Of a stretch of 10,159 nt of DNA, positions 1 through 5,335 are shown piece after piece. Made by a program: the position numbers and the translations under genes. This stretch comes from Sphingomonas sp. (lineage in GTDB: Bacteria > Pseudomonadota > Alphaproteobacteria > Sphingomonadales > Sphingomonadaceae): contig PNLG01000283.1 of assembly GCA_013822915.1 (NCBI GenBank), forward strand, positions 1 to 10,159. Direction: 5' to 3'. Below the pieces are notes generated by a model. It made no database searches and was not told where the DNA came from. It saw only the letters and a list, made by a program, of their open reading frames with translations. Positions within the stretch are counted from its first letter, which is position 1, and every line of letters starts with the position of its first letter.

Positions 1-409
1 CGCCCTCCGCGCGATGCTATATCTGGCACAGGTCCCGACGGGGGCGCCCCCCACGTCGATGACCCGGATTGCCGAGGCCGCCAATGTTCCGCGCAAGTTT
101 TTGGAGCTGATTCTGGCTGACCTGCGCGAGGCGGGGTTGCTCGACAGCCACCGGGGCAAGATGGGCGGCTATGTGCTGGCGCGCCCCAATCACCTGATCT
201 CGCTGGGTGAAGTGATTCGGGTGATAGAGGGACCGCTGGCACTGGTGCCGTGTGTTAGCCGCACCGCCTATCGTCGTTGTGCCGATTGCGCGGACGAGGC
301 GGACTGCGCGATCCGCCAAGCGATGGCGCGCGTGCGCGATGAAACCGCGCGGATCCTCGACGGGACAAGTCTCGCTGACGCGATCGCCGAGGACCTTGCG
401 GCGGCCTGA
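1..409 (+). CDS. Rrf2-family transcriptional regulator, 5' end cut by window edge
   Basis: This is an Rrf2-family winged-helix DNA-binding regulator. The reading frame is open from base 2, and the codons before the first ATG (base 14) read ALRA. Family members usually begin about 8-10 residues earlier with a Y-A-L-R-A-hydrophobic stretch, so the true start lies outside the window. Counting from the ATG at 14, the helix-turn-helix spans about residues 16-45 (RIAEAANVPRKFLELIL), followed by the wing K49-M-G-G-Y. A cysteine cluster C80, C89, C92 and C98 sits where IscR/NsrR-type members bind an Fe-S cluster, so redox or Fe-S sensing is plausible but not shown. The spacing (C-x8-C-x2-C-x5-C) differs from classical three-Cys IscR. 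Its targets cannot be read from the window: the downstream neighbour mscL is convergent, with 6 bp between stops. Family call is firm; ligand and regulon are unknown. Confidence 0.88.
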   Translation, partial: ALRAMLYLAQVPTGAPPTSMTRIAEAANVPRKFLELILADLREAGLLDSHRGKMGGYVLARPNHLISLGEVIRVIEGPLALVPCVSRTAYRRCADCADEADCAIRQAMARVRDETARILDGTSLADAIAEDLAAA

Positions 410-415
410 AGTATT

Positions 416-850
416 TTACCCCTGCTTGGTCAGCGCGTCGCGAATTTCACGCAACAGGGTGATATCGGCGGCTTCGGGTGGTGGTTCTGCCGCCACTTCG
501 GCGGGCTTGACGCTCATGCGGTTGATCGAGCGCACCATCAAGAAGATGATGAACGCGATGATCGTGAAATTTACCGCCTGTGTCACAAACGCGCCCCAGC
601 CGAGCAGCGGCACCCCCGCCGCCTTGAGCGCGGCGTAATCAGTCGACCCGGCAAGCTTTTCGGGTACCGTCCCCATCACAATGAAATAGCTCGAAAAGTC
701 CAGCCCGCCGAAAATCCTCCCAATCACCGGCATGATGATGTCGTCGGTGAGCGAGGTGATGATCTTGCCGAATGCCGCGCCAATAATAACCGCGACGGCC
801 AGCTCCATGACATTGCCGCGCGCGATAAACTCCCTAAATTCCTTCAGCAT
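416..850 (-). CDS. mscL: Large-conductance mechanosensitive channel MscL
   Basis: This inner-membrane channel opens under membrane tension and releases solutes during hypo-osmotic shock; MscL proteins work as homopentamers. The 144-residue product has the usual family length. The amphipathic N-terminal helix (MLKEFREFIARGNVMELAVA) leads into the pore-lining TM1 at about residues 14-43, with the family-typical VIIGAAFGKI and the following DDIIMP. A periplasmic loop follows, then TM2 at about 86-108 (FVTQAVNFTIIAFIIFLMVR). The cytoplasmic helix near the C-terminus ends in LLREIRDALTKQ, also typical. The frame stays open upstream for 57 codons, but the ATG at 850 is preferred: the family N-terminus starts exactly there and a strong purine-rich ribosome site precedes it. 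It is divergent from lemA across a 100-bp spacer and convergent with the Rrf2 gene. Confidence 0.97.
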   Translation of the reverse strand: MLKEFREFIARGNVMELAVAVIIGAAFGKIITSLTDDIIMPVIGRIFGGLDFSSYFIVMGTVPEKLAGSTDYAALKAAGVPLLGWGAFVTQAVNFTIIAFIIFLMVRSINRMSVKPAEVAAEPPPEAADITLLREIRDALTKQG

Positions 851-856
851 GCTGTG

Positions 857-864
857 CTCCCCTT
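857..864 (-). promoter_or_regulatory. Ribosome binding site of mscL
   Basis: On the minus strand AAGGGGAG lies 6 bases before the ATG at 848-850. It decides the mscL start against longer in-frame possibilities that reach to 1021. Confidence 0.75.
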
Positions 865-874
865 TCGCATTCTG

Positions 875-893
875 ATTTGGCTTGGGGCCAAAT
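875..893. promoter_or_regulatory. 19-bp perfect palindrome in the mscL/lemA divergent spacer
   Basis: ATTTGGC (875-881) and GCCAAAT (887-893) form a 7-bp perfect inverted repeat around the 5-base centre TTGGG. It lies between the divergent starts of mscL (850) and lemA (951), 25 bp and 58 bp away respectively, so it could be an operator or a leader hairpin. No matching regulator can be named. A 7-bp palindrome could arise by chance, so this is a candidate only. Confidence 0.3.
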
Positions 894-936
894 GCTGGCG
901 CGGTTGGGGTGGCTTGGCAAGCGATTGTGGGGGTTT

Positions 937-943
937 GGGAGGA
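937..943 (+). promoter_or_regulatory. Ribosome binding site of the LemA gene
   Basis: GGGAGGA is spaced 7 bases from the ATG at 951. It fixes that start, which also places a clean lipoprotein signal at the N-terminus, rather than an in-frame start 23 codons upstream at 882. Confidence 0.75.
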
Positions 944-950
944 CGCTTTG

Positions 951-1532
951 ATGAATAACGGCATTCGTTTCGGGGCAATTGCGGCGGCGGCTTTGCTGTC
1001 GGGTTGCGGGCTGAACAGCATCCCGGCTGAGGATGAGGCAGTGAAGGCGCGCTGGGCGGACGTGGAAAATTATTATCAGCGCCGCGCCGACCTGATCCCC
1101 AATCTGGTCGCGACGGTGAAGGCATCGGGCGCGCAGGAAAAGGACATTCTGGTGCAGGTGACGCAGGCGCGCGCCGCCGCCAACACCATCCGCGTGTCGT
1201 CGGAGGATTTGAGCGACCCGGCCAAGCTCGCGCAGTTCGACCGCGCGCAAAGCTCGCTTGGCTTCTCGCTCCAGAAACTGCAGGAGGCCTATCCCGACAT
1301 CAAGAGCCAGGCCAATTTCACCACGCTGCTCGGCCAGCTCGAGGGCACCGAAAACCGCATCACTATCGCCCGGCGCGACTATAACGGCGCGGTGCAGAAG
1401 TATAACACCACGATCCGCACTTTCCCGGCGGCAATCACCGCGAGCATTGTTTACGGCGCCAAGCCCAAAGTGCCGTTTGCGGCAACCACGCCAGGGGCAG
1501 AGGCTGCGCCCAAGGTTGACTTCGGCAATTGA
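951..1532 (+). CDS. lemA: LemA-family lipoprotein
   Basis: This is a 193-residue LemA-family protein. LemA proteins have an N-terminal membrane anchor and a mostly alpha-helical coiled-coil body on the outer face of the membrane; their biochemical role is not settled. Residues 1-19 form a short signal ending in the lipobox LSGC, so Cys19 is the probable lipidation site. The family signature ENYYQRRADLIPNLV covers residues 39-53, and the second conserved block, about 131-153, contains EGTENRITIARRDYNGAVQK, followed by the FPA turn at 158-160. The C-terminus is short and Ala/Pro-rich. The stop TGA overlaps the TTG start of the following TPM gene by three bases, which suggests translational coupling. 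LemA next to TPM-domain genes is a recurrent arrangement in proteobacteria, so these products probably act together at the envelope. Use of the gene symbol follows the family name only. Confidence 0.9.
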   Translation: MNNGIRFGAIAAAALLSGCGLNSIPAEDEAVKARWADVENYYQRRADLIPNLVATVKASGAQEKDILVQVTQARAAANTIRVSSEDLSDPAKLAQFDRAQSSLGFSLQKLQEAYPDIKSQANFTTLLGQLEGTENRITIARRDYNGAVQKYNTTIRTFPAAITASIVYGAKPKVPFAATTPGAEAAPKVDFGN

Positions 1533-2428
1533 ACCGCGCGCTTTCCCTGATTGCGGCGCTGCTGGTCCTGATCGGCGGCGCCGCTGCTCCGGCACAGACT
1601 TTCCCGAAACTCACCGGGCTGGTCGTCGATGCCGCCAATGTGCTGCCGCCCGAGACCGAGGTGGCGCTGACCGCCAAGCTGGAGGCGTTGCAGAAGGACA
1701 CCAAGCGGCAATTGGTGGTGGCCACCATCCCCGATCTTCAGGGCTATCCGCTGGAGGATTATGGCTATCGGCTGGGCCGCGACTGGGGCGTCGGGTTAAA
1801 GGACGTCAATAACGGCGCGATCCTGTTCATCGCCCCCAATGAATCCAAGGGTAAGCGTGGCCCCCGGATCGAGGTCGGCTATGGCCTGGAGCCCTATCTC
1901 ACCGATGCGTTTTCGTCGCAGGTCATCCGCGAGATCATGATCCCGCGGCTGAAGGCGGGCGATGTGCCGGGCGCGATGACGGGTGGCACCGATGCGCTGA
2001 TCGAGCAGCTTCGCGCCAATCCCGATGAGGCAAAGGCGCGCACCGATGCGGCGATCAAGGAATTTGATCGCAAGCGCAAAAAGCGGTCATCGGGCAATGC
2101 CGCGTTTGGCGTCGGGGCGGGGGTGGTTTTCTGGGTGCTCGTGGTGGTGTTCATCGCGCTGGCAGCAGGACGACGGCGATCGGGTCGCATCTACCGCGCG
2201 CGTGACCGCGACACCGATTGGGGCAGCGTCGCGCTATGGACCGCGCTCGAAATTGCGCAGGCGGCGGCCGAGAGCAACCGGCGCTCGGGCTCGTCGGGCT
2301 GGGGTAGCGGCGGCGGTGGCGGCTGGGGTAGCGGTGGCGGCGGGAGCGACGGGAGCTGGGGCGGCGGCGGCTTTACCGGCAGCGGTGGTGGCTCATTTGG
2401 GGGCGGTGGCGCCTCGGGAGATTGGTGA
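1529..2428 (+). CDS. Secreted, membrane-anchored TPM-domain protein with Gly-rich tail (YgcG-like)
   Basis: This is a 299-residue protein of the TPM (TLP18.3/Psb32/MOLO-1) family. Residues 1-22 are a Sec-type signal peptide ending near AAAPA-Q. The TPM domain covers about 27-165: LVVDAANVLPPE near the start, ATIPDLQGYPLEDYGYRLGR (65-84), the NNGAILFIAP strand (94-103) and IEVGYGLEPYLTD (114-126). A charged linker (RKRKKR, 181-186) precedes one membrane segment at about 193-213. The last 45 residues are Gly/Ser/Trp repeats ending GGASGDW, a usual ending in this family. The start is a TTG at 1529 that overlaps the lemA stop; no ATG in this frame precedes the domain, and the AAGG ahead of it (1512-1515) is distant, so coupling to lemA is likely. 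TPM domains have been linked to phosphatase activity in plants, but no catalytic function is claimed here. Confidence 0.87.
   Translation: MNRALSLIAALLVLIGGAAAPAQTFPKLTGLVVDAANVLPPETEVALTAKLEALQKDTKRQLVVATIPDLQGYPLEDYGYRLGRDWGVGLKDVNNGAILFIAPNESKGKRGPRIEVGYGLEPYLTDAFSSQVIREIMIPRLKAGDVPGAMTGGTDALIEQLRANPDEAKARTDAAIKEFDRKRKKRSSGNAAFGVGAGVVFWVLVVVFIALAAGRRRSGRIYRARDRDTDWGSVALWTALEIAQAAAESNRRSGSSGWGSGGGGGWGSGGGGSDGSWGGGGFTGSGGGSFGGGGASGDW
2299..2334 (+). repeat. Short direct repeat encoding the Gly/Trp-rich tail
   Basis: CTGGGGTAGCGG occurs at 2299-2310 and again at 2323-2334, a 24-bp period encoding the GWGSGGGG unit of the TPM protein tail. The surrounding 2290-2420 is low-complexity G-rich DNA, where slippage and tail-length variation between strains would be expected. 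Confidence 0.7.
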
Positions 2429-3084
2429 TGCGCCTCAGCACGGCAGAACACCTGGCCGTCAGCGAAGCGGTTGCGGCAGCAGAAGCAGCGACCGACGGCG
2501 AAATCGTCACCATGATCGCGCCGGTGTCGGACGCTTACCGTGATGTGCCGCCGCAATATGGCCTGCTCGCTGCGTTGCTGGTGCCCGCGCTGGTCGCGAT
2601 TGATCCGGCGTTTTTGCCCTTTACCAGCGATGGCTGGGCCGCGCCCGATGAGCGGCTGGTGCTGCTTGGCGTGATGATCATGCAGGTGATCGCGTTTCTG
2701 GTCGTGCGATATGCGCTGGCGCGGCAATCGTGGCGGCTGTGGCTGACGCCACGCGCGACCAAGCGGCGGCGGGTGCGCGCGCGCGCGATCGAGCTGTTCC
2801 GGGTGGCCGCCGAACAACGCACCGCTCAGCGGGTCGGGGTGTTGCTCTATGTCTCGACCGGCGAGCGGATGGCGGAAATTGTCGCCGACGCCGCCATCCA
2901 TCCCAAGGTGCCGCCCGAACGATGGGGCGATGCCATGGCGGCGCTCATTAGCGAAGTGCATGACGGGCGCACGGGCGCGGGGATGGTGGCGGCGGTTGGC
3001 GCGATCGGCGCGATCATTGCCGAACATTTCCCCAAAACCGACGCCGACACCAATGAACTTCCCGACCGGCTGATCGAGTTATGA
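2428..3084 (+). CDS. Membrane TPM-domain protein with a TM hairpin inside the domain
   Basis: This is a 218-residue protein. Residues 5-36 (helical, then DGEIVTMIAPVSD) match the beginning of a TPM domain, and residues about 115-201 match its remainder (ARAIELFRVAAEQRTAQRVG, then VLLYVSTGERMAEIVAD, then a C-terminal helix). Between them, about 43-62 and 76-96 are two hydrophobic segments followed by a positively charged stretch (RATKRRRVRAR, 109-119). The domain therefore appears to be split by a membrane hairpin, leaving both halves on one side, presumably cytoplasmic by the positive-inside rule. The ATG at 2428 overlaps the preceding TGA by one base and has CGGGAG upstream (2415-2420), so it is preferred over the in-frame TTG at 2422. 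Its own stop overlaps the Nudix ATG. It is probably a partner of the LemA and TPM proteins just upstream. Family call is good; function is unknown. Confidence 0.8.
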   Translation: MRLSTAEHLAVSEAVAAAEAATDGEIVTMIAPVSDAYRDVPPQYGLLAALLVPALVAIDPAFLPFTSDGWAAPDERLVLLGVMIMQVIAFLVVRYALARQSWRLWLTPRATKRRRVRARAIELFRVAAEQRTAQRVGVLLYVSTGERMAEIVADAAIHPKVPPERWGDAMAALISEVHDGRTGAGMVAAVGAIGAIIAEHFPKTDADTNELPDRLIEL

Positions 3085-3596
3085 GCGCTACCACCGTCTG
3101 GCAGGGCCGCTTCATGGCAATGAAGGTTGACGGCAAATGGGAATATGCGGCGCGCGCGCGCGGGATTGGCGCGGCGGTGATCCTGGCGATTGATGGCGAT
3201 GCGGTGCTGCTGGTCGAGCAATTTCGCGTGCCGATCGGTTGCCGCTGCCTCGAACTGCCCGCCGGCCTTGTCGGCGATGATTTGGCGGGCGAGGGCACGG
3301 AAGCGGCGGCCGCGCGCGAGCTGGAGGAGGAAACCGGTTACCGCGCCGCGCGGATCGAGACAGTGGGCGTATTCTATTCCTCTCCCGGCATGGTCAGCGA
3401 ATCCTTCACTTTGGTGCGCGCGACCGACCTGGCCCGAGTGGGCGCGGGCGGCGGGGTGGCCGATGAGGACATTACGGTCCACCGCGTCGCCCTGAGCGAA
3501 ATCGGCGGGTTTGTCGCAGCGCGGCGTGCCGAGGGTGTCGCGATTGATGTGAAATTGCTGATGCTGTTGGGGCCGATGCTGCTTGGCGGTGCCTGA
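3081..3596 (+). CDS. Nudix hydrolase, ADP-ribose pyrophosphatase-like
   Basis: This 171-residue cytoplasmic hydrolase cleaves a nucleoside diphosphate linked to another moiety. A complete Nudix box spans G65 to Y87 and fits GX5EX7REUXEEXGU exactly: G65, E71, R79-E80-L81, E83-E84, G86. These glutamates bind the catalytic Mg2+ or Mn2+. A proline at 102, 16 residues after G86 and within SSPG, is the classical mark of the ADP-ribose pyrophosphatase subfamily, and VEQFRVPIG (45-53) and ELPAGLV (58-64) are also typical of it. ADP-ribose or a related NDP-sugar is therefore the likely substrate. The ATG overlaps the upstream stop in an ATGA arrangement, so it is the last gene of the LemA/TPM cluster; why a Nudix enzyme belongs there is unclear and may reflect simple co-transcription. 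Confidence 0.9.
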   Translation: MSATTVWQGRFMAMKVDGKWEYAARARGIGAAVILAIDGDAVLLVEQFRVPIGCRCLELPAGLVGDDLAGEGTEAAAARELEEETGYRAARIETVGVFYSSPGMVSESFTLVRATDLARVGAGGGVADEDITVHRVALSEIGGFVAARRAEGVAIDVKLLMLLGPMLLGGA

Positions 3597-3617
3597 TGGC
3601 GGCGGCGTTTTGCGGAT

Positions 3618-3632
3618 AACCGGCGGTTTTTT
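3618..3632 (+). terminator. Weak candidate terminator after the Nudix gene
   Basis: AACC-GGC-GGTT forms a 4-bp stem whose last bases merge into a run of six T, 22 bases after the Nudix stop. The T-run is right for an intrinsic terminator, but the stem is very short, so this is only suggestive. Confidence 0.25.
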
Positions 3633-3693
3633 CGCATTCTTGCGATCGCGAAGCACCCAAAGCAGTGCGTTTGTGCCCCCGGCAATGAATGGC

Positions 3694-3723
3694 TTGTGGT
3701 GCTATGCAGCGTGATGGTATACT
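3694..3723 (+). promoter_or_regulatory. Sigma-70-type promoter of the cytochrome b/molybdoenzyme genes
   Basis: A -10 TATACT (3718-3723) is preceded by TGG, giving an extended -10. TTGTGG (3694-3699) stands 18 bp upstream as a weak -35. It lies 43 bp before the start at 3766, in the only sizeable gap upstream of that gene group. Just downstream, 3722-3744 has an imperfect inverted repeat (CTCGC...GCGAG) that would fall in the 5' leader or at the start site. The rest of the 3597-3765 spacer holds no gene. Confidence 0.5.
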
Positions 3724-3765
3724 CGCTCAGCGCGTTAGCGCGAGCGACTTTGCTAGAGGGATAAA

Positions 3766-4539
3766 ATGGACGCAGCGATCGATCCAACCGCACCGCAGGC
3801 GCCACAGCCCGATCCGGTGGTGCCGCCTGCTCCGGCAACTTCAGCGCGCTATATCTACAAACATCTGTTCACCACCCGGCTGTGGCATTGGCTCAACGCG
3901 ATCACAATTTTCATCATGATCGGGTCGGGGTTGGGCATTTTGAACGCGCATCCGCACCTTTATTGGGGCGTGCATGGTGCGCAGCCCGACACGCCGTGGC
4001 TCGAATTGCCGCACTGGCCGAATTGGGTGACGATCCCGGCGAGCTATAATCTGTCGCTGTCGCGGCGCTGGCATTTGTTTTTCGCGCTGGTGCTGGCGTT
4101 TGGGCTGCTGGGGTTCATGATCTCCAGCCTCGTCAACCGCCATTTTCAAAAGCAGTTGACGATCCGGTCGGCGGAGATAACGCCGTCGCATCTGTGGTTC
4201 GACATCAAGGAGCATCTGGCGTTCCGGTTCCATGATCCAAAAAACCCCGGCGCGTTCAACGTGTTGCAAAAGATTGCCTATGCTGCGCTGATCTTTGTGC
4301 TGTTGCCGCTGGTCATTTTTTCCGGGCTCGGCATGTCGCCGGGCATCAATGCGAGCTGGCCGTGGATTCTTGAGCTGTTTGGGGGACGCGCCTCGGCCCG
4401 GTCGATCCATTTTCTCGCCATGTGCGGGATTGTCGGCTTCATTGTCGTTCATCTGGCGCTGGTGATTCTGGCGGGCCCGATCCGCGAAGTCGGGTCGATG
4501 ATTACCGGATATTGGAAAGTTCCCGAGGAGGATCATTAA
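3766..4539 (+). CDS. Cytochrome b561-type membrane subunit (cytochrome b/b6 domain)
   Basis: This is a 257-residue di-heme type membrane cytochrome, the likely electron donor or acceptor of the molybdopterin lipoprotein encoded next. A Pro/Ala-rich N-terminal tail (about 1-26) is followed by four hydrophobic helices at about 39-59, 103-122, 168-188 and 213-236. Histidines suited to heme ligation lie in or beside them: H41 in RLWHWLN, H103 in RRWHLFF, H215 in RSIHFLA and H229 in VVHLALV. This pattern is seen in the formate dehydrogenase gamma, Ni-Fe hydrogenase b and thiosulfate reductase b families. RBS AGAGGG (3755-3760) stands 5 bases from the ATG. The stop TAA shares a base with the next ATG (TAATG), so the pair is coupled. 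By analogy with MsrQ it would pass quinol electrons to the periplasmic partner, but it is not an obvious MsrQ sequence. Confidence 0.87.
   Translation: MDAAIDPTAPQAPQPDPVVPPAPATSARYIYKHLFTTRLWHWLNAITIFIMIGSGLGILNAHPHLYWGVHGAQPDTPWLELPHWPNWVTIPASYNLSLSRRWHLFFALVLAFGLLGFMISSLVNRHFQKQLTIRSAEITPSHLWFDIKEHLAFRFHDPKNPGAFNVLQKIAYAALIFVLLPLVIFSGLGMSPGINASWPWILELFGGRASARSIHFLAMCGIVGFIVVHLALVILAGPIREVGSMITGYWKVPEEDH
4525..4532 (+). promoter_or_regulatory. Ribosome binding site of the molybdopterin lipoprotein gene
   Basis: GAGGAGGA is 6 bases from the ATG at 4539 and lies inside the end of the cytochrome gene. It decides this start over an in-frame ATG at 4422, which would place 39 unrelated residues ahead of the Tat signal. 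Confidence 0.75.
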
Positions 4540-5306
4540 TGGCTGAGATCATCACACGGCGCGCCGTGCTTGCAGGCGCCGGGGCGGGGGCAGGATTGCT
4601 GATGTCCGGTTGTGACCAGATTATTCATGACCCCAAGGTTTTGAAGTATATCTACAAGGAAAATGAGGCGAATTATTATTTGCAGCGCGGGCTGTCGAGC
4701 TATGCCTCGCTCGCGCCGGAATACCGCCCCGATCAGATGTCGCCGGTTTTCCGGGCCAATGGCTCGATCAATCCGGGCACGCCCGAATATAGCGCCTGGG
4801 TGGCCGACAAATTCGCAAGCTATCGGCTTAAAATCTATGGGCTGGTGAACAAGCCGCAAAGCCTGTCGCTCGCGCAGATCAAGTCGATGCCGGCACGCAC
4901 ACAAATCACCAAGCATGATTGTGTCGAGGGATGGACAGCGGTGGGCCAATGGCAAGGCCCAGCGGTCGGTTCGTTGTTGAAGCTCGCCGATCTTCAGTCA
5001 AAGGCCAAGTATATCGTGTTTCACTGCGCCGATCATTATCGCGGTGCGGCGCTGCCCTATTATGAATCGCTAGATATGTTTGATGCGTTCCATCCGCAGA
5101 CCATTTTGGCCTGGGGGATGAATGGCGCGCCCGTCACCGTGCCGCATGGCGCGCCCTTGCGGCTGCGCGCGGAACGGCATTTGGGCTATAAACAGGCGAA
5201 ATATATCATCGGCCTTGAAGCGGTAGAGAGTTTTGCCGGTATTCAGGGTGGCCATGGTGGCTATTGGCAGGACAATGTCGATTATGACTGGTTTGCCGGT
5301 ATTTGA
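4539..5306 (+). CDS. Molybdopterin-dependent oxidoreductase, Tat lipoprotein, sulfite-oxidase fold
   Basis: This is a 255-residue periplasmic molybdoenzyme. The N-terminus carries a Tat-like signal with twin arginines R7-R8 (ITRRAVLAGAG) and ends in the lipobox LMSGC, so Cys25 may be lipidated after export. The sulfite-oxidase-type molybdopterin domain covers about 95-235. Its centre is HDCVEGWTAVGQWQGP (126-141), where Cys128 matches the conserved Mo-coordinating cysteine of the family. Later blocks include FHCADHYRGAALPYYESL (161-178), LAWGMNGAPV (190-199) and the RLRAERHLGYKQAKYI stretch (208-223). There is no room for the C-terminal dimerisation domain of true sulfite oxidases, so it resembles MsrP (YedY) in size. 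The substrate cannot be read: sulfoxide reduction or sulfite oxidation are both possible. It is co-transcribed with the cytochrome b upstream, which suggests a membrane-tethered redox pair. Confidence 0.88.
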   Translation: MAEIITRRAVLAGAGAGAGLLMSGCDQIIHDPKVLKYIYKENEANYYLQRGLSSYASLAPEYRPDQMSPVFRANGSINPGTPEYSAWVADKFASYRLKIYGLVNKPQSLSLAQIKSMPARTQITKHDCVEGWTAVGQWQGPAVGSLLKLADLQSKAKYIVFHCADHYRGAALPYYESLDMFDAFHPQTILAWGMNGAPVTVPHGAPLRLRAERHLGYKQAKYIIGLEAVESFAGIQGGHGGYWQDNVDYDWFAGI

Positions 5307-5335
5307 TTGCCTGTAATTGATCGGTAGTTTTCCTG

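Noticed and set aside
882..950. In-frame N-terminal extension of the LemA protein
   Set aside because: The extension has no ribosome site and would bury the lipoprotein signal; the ATG at 951 has a strong site.
2290..2420. Gly-rich repetitive DNA as a possible mobile or satellite repeat
   Set aside because: It is in frame and encodes the typical Gly/Ser/Trp tail of YgcG-like TPM proteins.
2774..2787. Alternating TGCGCGCGCGCGCG tract, possible Z-DNA
   Set aside because: It lies within codons for Arg/Ala in a GC-rich gene; a similar tract occurs at 3150-3162. It is explained by codon use, with no other support.
2191..3027. Long minus-strand open frame (278 codons) opposite the TPM genes
   Set aside because: It is Pro/His/Arg-rich and antisense to well-supported TPM genes, the usual shadow in high-GC DNA.
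3641..3648. GCGATCGC palindrome in the spacer before the cytochrome gene
   Set aside because: An 8-bp GC-rich palindrome is expected by chance here and has no flanking symmetry of note.
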